Shown: positions 50,301 to 59,300 of the stretch, in pieces
Layout: every line of letters starts with the position of its first letter
Position numbering within the stretch: position 1 is the first letter of the stretch
From: Liolophura sinensis
Taxonomy: Eukaryota > Mollusca > Polyplacophora > Chitonida > Chitonidae
Length of the DNA: 64,000 nucleotides
Assembly (NCBI RefSeq): GCF_032854445.1
Contig: NC_088304.1
Location: 14,583,704-14,647,703, forward strand
Direction: 5' to 3'
The notes under the pieces: model-generated
What the model saw: only the letters and a program-made list of their open reading frames with translations
What the model was told of the DNA's origin: nothing
The model's database searches: none
Position numbers and translations under genes: made by a program

Positions 50301-53300
50301 TCCAATACCCAGAGTGTTATGATCCAACACTCCACACTGCTTCCAATACCCAGGGTGTCAAGATCCAACACTCCAGATTGCTTCCAATACCCAGGGTGTC
50401 AAGATCCAACACTCCAGATTGCTTCCAATACCCAGGGTGTTAAGATCCAACACTTCACACTGCTTCCAATACTCAGAGTGTCAAGATCCAACACTCCACA
50501 CTGCTTCCAATACCCAGGGTGTCAAGATCCAACACTCCAGATTGCTTCCAATACCCAGAGTGTCAAGATCCAACACTCCACACTGCTTCCAATACCCAGA
50601 GTGTCAAGAACAACACTCCACACTGTTTCCAATACCCAGAGTGTGAAGATCCAAAACATATACAAAAATTTTTTTTCAGCAATTCAATGGCATTTTACAA
50701 TCAGAAGATCCACAGGAAAGTCTCCATGCCACATCAGTTTTGGAGAGATTAACTTCACATCATTCCAGCTAATATTTAACTAACTTGCATGCATATGTAT
50801 CCAACATCAGAGGCTCCATGATGCCAATTCACACAAATGATGGAAACCACTAACATACATGCATAACCTTTTACTTGTTAAAGGCTGTGTTTGTGGTATA
50901 ACCCCATACCAATGAAACAAGCACCAAAACGATTTGATTGATTGATTGATTGGTGTTTTTTACGTCATACTCAAGAATATTTCACTTATACGATGGCGGC
51001 CAGCAATATGGTGGGAGGAAAATGGGCAGAGCCCAGCGGAAGCCCACAACCATCTGCAGGTTGCTGTCAGACCTTCCCACGTACCACCAAGACGAAGGTG
51101 TTATTAAAAATCTATGTCATATTCTGAATCAAAAACATGAATAAAATGAGGCAAAAATGGCATATTTCATGCAGCTTTTCTCTTCACTTCCTCGGAAAGG
51201 TCATGTATTTTAGATCAATCAGCGGAAAGCTAAGGCCCTTTGCAGCTGACCCAGATACTTCACAGCTGCGTATGCATGATGTCATGTCTTAATGTTATGT
51301 GACGTAGAAAGGTAAAAGTCTACTGTACATGTATTACGACCTTATACTGCTGAGCTCAGATTGGAACGTTATGAAACAAACGTTTCTTTTTCCTAATCAT
51401 GGCTTCTGAGTGTAAAACACGTAAAAAAAAAAAAATGTAAAAACAAACGCGATATCTACAAGCTGAGCGAAGTAACACTTTTATCAATGAAGGAAATTCA
51501 TTGTTCCTCTTTTAAAATCATAATTCAAGCAAGCCTAACAAGTAAACAAACTCAAGTTCTTTAATTGGTAAAAATAAACAGCATGAACTGTTATTCGGGA
51601 CGGTACACACAAGGCCTCTGTGTTGTGCGACACTCTCGCTGTTGTTCGAAAGGTCATCTGCAAATGTATATTTGCAGACGGCCCCCAAATGTTTAAACAG
51701 CGGCGTAGAATTCTAAACAATCAGATACTACTTTAATGGGTTGTGGCCTCAGAGTTAAGATGGTTGTTTTTTTTTTTTTTGCATCGTTCCTGTAACCATT
51801 CGACATGATCAAACCAGTCTTACCCACTGTCCTTTGCCTTAGCCCTGCGGAGGAAAGTTCAAACAGGTTTTCCTGATCACCGAGATCATTGAGGTAACGG
51901 GTTTCAATCTCCAGAGAAAACTTTTCCACGAACGGACACTTGTAACGGGTCTTGGTGTAGGGGTAAGCATTCCATGCCTCCTCTTCCACCCTCAGGGCAG
52001 ACTTTGGTAAGATGGCCCGAAACCAGGCTAGGAACAAGCACAATCATACAATTCTAATTAGTCATCATAAGCACAAATATGTACATTAACAATATGCACT
52101 TAACACATAACAGTGACTGGAGCTGTCAAACTGTAGGGCACTGCATCGTGTTAAAATCTTTTTTTTTTTTTTTTCATCAGTTTTTCAACACATTTATTAG
52201 GGTATATACAAACAGTTTTGTAATTTTTAATCAGAAATTTGACCCTTTCAAAAGTAACACAATTGTTTCACAGTGTTATTACAAACCAGAATTCATTTTG
52301 ATGCAAGATATGCAACTAAAGGATAGCTCTTTTAATTATCATTCAGAGGCCCAATTGGATTAAACACATACATGCAACAACCCACAAAAATGCTGCCTGT
52401 ACACGTACAATGAGTAAGTGTACACAAAAGTATACCAACCTGGTAAATGGCTTCCAATGTGGTATATCTTATAGGTGTACTGTCCATTTCCACCTGGGCC
52501 GTTAGTGTAAGGTTCGTTAACGATGATCTCCACGCCACTGCCTTCTCCTTCACTCTCCTCTCTGCTCTTCTTCTGTTAACAACACAAGCACAGGCAAGAC
52601 TGAAGACAATTCAACTGAGTGTCAAAACTTAACCAGCAGAATATTCCTGTGAGTATACATGCATTGTAATTCTTTTGAACCAACAAGTATATTATTTGCA
52701 TAACGTACTTGAAATTTCAAGACAATCAATTTAATGCTGCGTAAACCAAGAAAAAATACCAAATTTCAGCCAAATGTCAGCTGTGTATCTCCAGTAATAG
52801 CTTTCACTTTTTTATAGTCAAGATAAACTCTAACCAAAACTAATTTCATTTTTTTTTTTTTTTTAGAATTTTTGATGCGCAATAAATTGAAGCATTAAAC
52901 GCAGGCTAAAATACGGGGACCTGTTCAGGCCACATATATTAAACTTTTTCTTAACTAGAACTTTACCTTAATTATTTGCTCATGAAACATTCTGAAAATT
53001 TTAGTGTTGGAAATTCTTTAAATTCAACTACCTTAAATCAATGAGCTATGATGACCTAATATTTTAATGGATTCTATATAGGCACTCAAAATAATGAAAA
53101 ACATTTTGGAAAATTTTGCCTCAAAAATCTGCCCTAGAAAAAAAAATGACTTCCCTGAAATTCCTTGACAAGAAAAAAATTAAAGTATTTCTGCATGGAA
53201 ACAATTTGAAATTACATTTCGTTTGAGGCACGCATTATTACTGACTTTATGTACACTTTTATTACAAAGCACTGTTAAAGTATTTACTATTAATATATTA

Positions 53301-56300
53301 TTTTCACATATTCCTGTGGGGACACATGTTTAGGTTCTTTTGAAAATGTGTCATGTGATTAATGACTTAAAACGTCCTTTCACGGTTTACAAGTGGTATG
53401 TGAATATCGGTTTTGATCAGTGCTTTAACTGATACTGTTGCCCGGAAAAGGTGTCCTAGCCAGAAATAAGCAGAAATTCCCACACAAACTATTTACACAA
53501 AGTAAACCCTTACAAAGTAATTTGTGTAAAATATTGTGTACAAGTATTTTATGGATGACATGTTCACACTGGTAAAATAATATGTTTCAAGGAAATCATA
53601 CCACCATCAAATAATATACACATGTACCAGGCATTCCCAAAAGCAGGTTTATTGCATGTTTCCTGTCACCATGACAACATTTTCCACACTAGACAAGTTT
53701 AAACCTTTTGCATTTCCATCACATGTTATTACTTAGCAAAATATTAAATTCCTATAATGCATGAAATAGAAATGCTAACATGGTTCTACTGCTATTAAAT
53801 TATGAAACGCTTGTACACATGAAATGTAAGTACACTTTATTAAGAGCATAAGCATCTGGGCTGAATATTTATTTGGTCAATAAACTTCCCTCATAAGACA
53901 CTTGCCCTCATTATGTACACAACAAAAATAGGTCATCCTCGAACAAACTGCATTCATAAACATTCCGTGCAAATAAACACTTATGCTGAGCAAATATACT
54001 GTCAAAACTACATGTAATTATGGGTCATATTACTTGACCTCCTGGGTACACGAACTTGTAAATCATAGCAGATATATCAGTCATATACATGGAAATATAA
54101 ACTTTATTCTATCGACACCTGACCATCAGTTTTAATCAGGGATTTCATCTTACATTGTACACATGTATGTATTTTTTTATTTATTTGATTGGTGTTTTAT
54201 GCCGTACTCAATAATCTTTCAGTTATACGACAGCGGCCGGCATTATGGTGGGAGGAAACCGGACAGAGCCTGGAGGACCTTCCCACGTACAGTTGGAGAG
54301 GAAGCCAGCACATGTATGTACATTTCACCTACATATATACATGTTATGATATACATGTACATATACGAGGTACATGTAGCTAAAGAATATTAAAGAACAG
54401 TTCACACCCAGCATGCCCAACCTTCAACACAGAATTTGTAATTTGGGCCTTGTGGGGCCTTGGCATGCTTGGTGACAAAAAGCAGTAATTAACAACACTC
54501 TTGTGGCCATTTTGCACACCTCACATGTCACTATATACCATTTGCCTTCTACATATGTGTGAATGTTAACTTTATCCCAAACGTGGGTACCACAGTTTAA
54601 TTATCCTGGGGCACTCTGGTTTCTGGCACCAATAAAAATGATCGCAACTGCATAAAGAGAAAAAGTCTCGAGCATGTACAATGTTCAAACAAGAAATCAA
54701 ATCAAAATAAAATAAATCACACACACACAAACATACATGTAGATAACGTGGAATGGCGTCTGAATAATGTGTGGATAAAAACGGGATAAAATCACGACCA
54801 CAGTGAAAATACTACAGCTGATTACTTTTTATAAACGATGAATCTTTGTAAATGCATCAATCATATCCTGCATGTACATGTCTGACTCAACTGGACAGCA
54901 AATCTGCATGGAAAGTATATTTCCAAGACATCTCTTGACAGACACTGCTTTAAACGAAATAATCATCTCAAAAGCACAATCAGTACTATATTCAGTATCT
55001 GATATATGTATTTATTTTATTTAATTGGTGTTTTACACCGTGCTCAAGAATTTTTCACTTATACAACGGCGGGGCTCCGTGGCTCAGTCGGTTAACGCGC
55101 TGGCGCAGCGTAATGACCCAGGAGCCTCTCACCAATGCGGTCGCTGTGAGTTCAAGTCCAGCTCATGCTGGCTTCCTCTCCGGCCATAAGTGGGAAGGTC
55201 TGTCAGCAACCTGCGGATGGTCGTGGGCTCTGCCCGGTTTCGACCCACCATAATGCTGGCTGCCGTCGTATAAGTGAAATATTATTGAGTACGGCGTTAA
55301 ACACCAATCAAATAAATAAATAAATATAGAACGTCGGCCAGCATTATGGTGGGGGGAAACCAGGCAGAACCTGGGAGAAAACCCACAAGCATCCGCAGGT
55401 TGCTGCAGACCTTCCCACGTACGGCCGGAGAGGAAGCCAGCATGAGCTGAACTTGAACTCTCAGCGACTGCATTGGTGAGAGACTCATTCAGTATCTGAC
55501 ATTTACATGGAGATATTGAACAGTCACTCAAGATTTTTACTTCTTATGAAAGACTCTGTAGTCATCTATGCTTTTGGGTACACGCAATCAATGATATGTA
55601 GATCGGATCTGTGCCCTACAGCTAAACTGAAGAAAAACACACCATTCTCTTGAAGCTATAAATGGAAAACTTAATCCTGGCCCATCTGTTTCAATTCCAA
55701 ATTAAAGTTAATACATGACGATTTAGCAAAAGAAAAGTCATGGAGTGCTTCTTTTTTCTTTAATGTTGCCATGAGAGTGACTTTTTATTTGCACTTTGGA
55801 ATAAATCGGAATCTGATCAATATTCGCAACAAAAAAAAAAACATAAAAGAAAGAAAGAGAAATATTTAATATGCTGAGAATTGTGATCATTTTATCCAAA
55901 ATGCAATTCAAAGCCACCTTTTTACTTTTCCTATTTCAGGAAAAAACAAAATCTACTAATTAATTTTGAACAAAACTTTGGATGCAGGGATGTTGGCTAC
56001 GCATACATGTAGCTCAATCTCTCCGATGTCTCTATAAATAACTAAACACATAGGATATTTTTTTCACCATTATAACAGCTAATTCATTCGCTTTCCATGC
56101 AAGGGTTCCAAGGTTTTATTATACCTCACAGCCAAATCTCTTCTTAAGTGATTCTGCTGATGGATTGGACTTTGCATGGAAGCCAGCAGAAAAACTGAAT
56201 CACAGGATAAAGACATAGGCATAAAAAGTGCATCTCTGTCTGGCAGATTCTGGGTTAGGCCTACGATTGGGTGATGAGAGAGAGGGTCTGGCTCCATCTG

Positions 56301-59300
56301 CATGAGCCTGGCCAAGGGACTATCGACCCGGGATGATTTCTGGCGCGCCCGATAACAACGCCCGTCAGTCACCAGACTATGAGGAAATGAGCTGGCTGAA
56401 ATTGTGAATGAAGAAAAGGCAGCCTTGGAGACATGCCACCCGCTGCAAATTACCCTGACCTTTATGCCTGCCCGTCTCGAGCAGTGCACTGCGTACAGGA
56501 AACTCCTTTGTCTCTGTCAAAGATTTTCCATTATCAGGCTATAACTTAAAAATTGATTTTCCCCCCATCCAACTCATCTCTCTCTTCTGCACAAGGCGTT
56601 TTGGCTTTTTGCTGGACAGCTGATATATAAGCCTATTATGTGCAGACTCCGTCATTAGAGGTCCAATGCATGCTGTACTGTGAATGACTGAATCGAGTGA
56701 AGCTGCACAGTACCTGGTTTTATCATGTTTATACCAAACTAGACAGCATTGCTTACCAGAAGACCCTTACTAGGGAACACTCTGACATAGGGTTATCAAC
56801 CAAATATGTGTACAGCGACATTTCCCTTTGTGTACATGTATGTTGATGTAATGGTCAACTGGAACTGCTGTAATTCACAAGAGGAAACCCTATATATCAC
56901 AAGAGGAGACCCTATATATTACAAGAGGAAACCATATATATATATCACAAGAGGAAACCCCTATACATCACAAGAGGGAACTCTATATATCACAAGAGGA
57001 AACACTATATATCACAAGAGGAAACCCTACATATCACAAGAGGAGACACTATATATCACAAGAGGAAACCCTACATATCACAAGAGGAAACACTATATAT
57101 CACAAGAAGAAACCCTATATATTACAATGTGAAGATCGATCAGCTGATGAGCATATTCTTGTTGTCACATGCTCCAGACATTAAAAACATGTTCCTTTGG
57201 GGCAAGTGAACCGACCACCCAAGAAATAGCCCTGCTCTTTAGTTTTTATTGGTCTTTTGATTGAACTTTTTAAAAATTTTCTCTTCATGTTCATTTCTTT
57301 GCAATCTCCTTCATTTAGACAGAACAAACAACAACCAAAAGAAAAAAAAACATTCCCTATTGACCAATCTATTTTTTCTGACTGGACCATGTTTATACCC
57401 TCAAAAGAGCTTTCTGAAGTTATTTTTTAAAATAAATTTCATGTTTTGTATGGCTTATGGATTTATTGCCTAATATTAAATACTTTAATTCATGTTCACA
57501 TGAATAGAATTCTGACATATCTGACTGTTTCAGTAGACAATCAAAGAAACTGAGATGAGCTAGTTTGGGAATATGGTTATTTATTTATTTATTTGATTGG
57601 TGTTTTACGCAGTAATCAAGAAAATTTCACTTATATGACAGCGACCAACATTATGGTGGGAGGAAACCAGGCAGAGCCCAGAGGAAACTCATGACCATCC
57701 GCAGGTTGCTGACAGGCCTTCCCACATACAGCCGGAGAGGAAGATAGCATGAGCTGGACTTCAACTCACAGCGACCCCATTGATGAGAGACTGCTGGATC
57801 TTAATGCTGCGCTAGCGCACTAACCAACTGAGCCACGGAGGCCCCTGGGAATATGATAAAAGCTCATTATAAATTCTGAAAAGTGCTATGAATTACTTAT
57901 ATGAACTGGGACAGGGATGTGGAGGTTGTTGTGGATTCAGAAAAACGTCCCTGAACATGCTGATCGAATAACTGAAGACAATGTATATACATGTATATAC
58001 TGTACATCTTAAATGTGTTTCAGAGTCACAGACATGTATATATTGGCCTGGGTCTATTGGTGAGATTCTCAAGAGAGCTAGATATGCCTTCATCAAACCC
58101 AATTCAACGGAATTGAGCCACGACCAGTGAAAATAAAGCACCACCAATAAAGAGATGAACAGTTGGCAGTTAAAGGTCACCAGGAATTATGGGAACGGCT
58201 TGAGTTTGCAACAGAGATCCCTTTCTCTACTGCTTCATCTAATGACAGCTTTGAGGCGAAAATGTAATCAATTCTTGTTCATCGTTCAGCAAGACACAAC
58301 TGCATATGGGTATAACCCCATGCACTGCCAGTGAGTCTGTCAGAAAATGTAACATGCTTAGTGGACTAAATCTGCGCCATTTAAACACAAATGGCAGCTT
58401 GTAAATCCAAGTTTTCTGCTTACATGTACACAACAACACAGTGTGTGTATAAACACATGTATACCTTGGCTCGGTTGTTCAAAACTGTCTTAAGATTTCA
58501 AACCAGATTTAAAACTAAAACCAACTCTTCAGCTATGTACTTGGCCAAAAAATAATTATTCAACGGCAAATATCAACAAAATCTGCCTATGTTCCATTTG
58601 GTCTCTGTACAACTGCATTGGTTGCTAGGATTGCTGTTTCATTTGGTCACTGTACAACTGTGTTGCTTGCTAGGTTTGCTGTTCAATTTGGTATCTGTAC
58701 AACTGTATTGGTTGCTAGGTTTTGTTAAAATCGTAGATAAATAACAGGGCTTATTATCATTTTTAGCTGATACACTTTAGAATAACCTGGCCCTGGGCCC
58801 AGTTGTTCAAAAGTGTATTAGGATTTACGTCATGTATTAACTTTAGTCCAGACTAAAGTGCCATTCACTTTGTATTAGAATGAAACTGATATTAAGATTT
58901 AAGCCTGGCTAAACTTTAATACACTTCTGAACAACTGACCCCAGGAGTTTCCAGTCAGCATAGTAACATTTCACTTGAAGTTCAGATTTTTTTCAAGTGA
59001 CACATTTTGCTTGATTCTGGATGATACCTTATAGGGCCATTATTTTGTGAAATTTGATTTATTTTTTTATCAGATAAACTATATGTCTGAGAGTGCATTT
59101 TTACATATCAAACTTAAGGCGAAGTATCCTGTCCAACAGATCAAAGAAAATGAATTAAAGAGATCCCAAGACCATACATGTACATGTACACGTAAACCAA
59201 AAACCCATGTACATGTACACGTAAACTTAAAACACATGTACATGTACACGTGAACCACAAACACATGTACATGTACACTTAAAACTCACATACATTGTAC

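Noticed and set aside
49174-50783. Several plus-strand frames of 138-246 codons
   Set aside because: They come from a 41-bp array read in shifting frames; neighbouring units give three different peptides.
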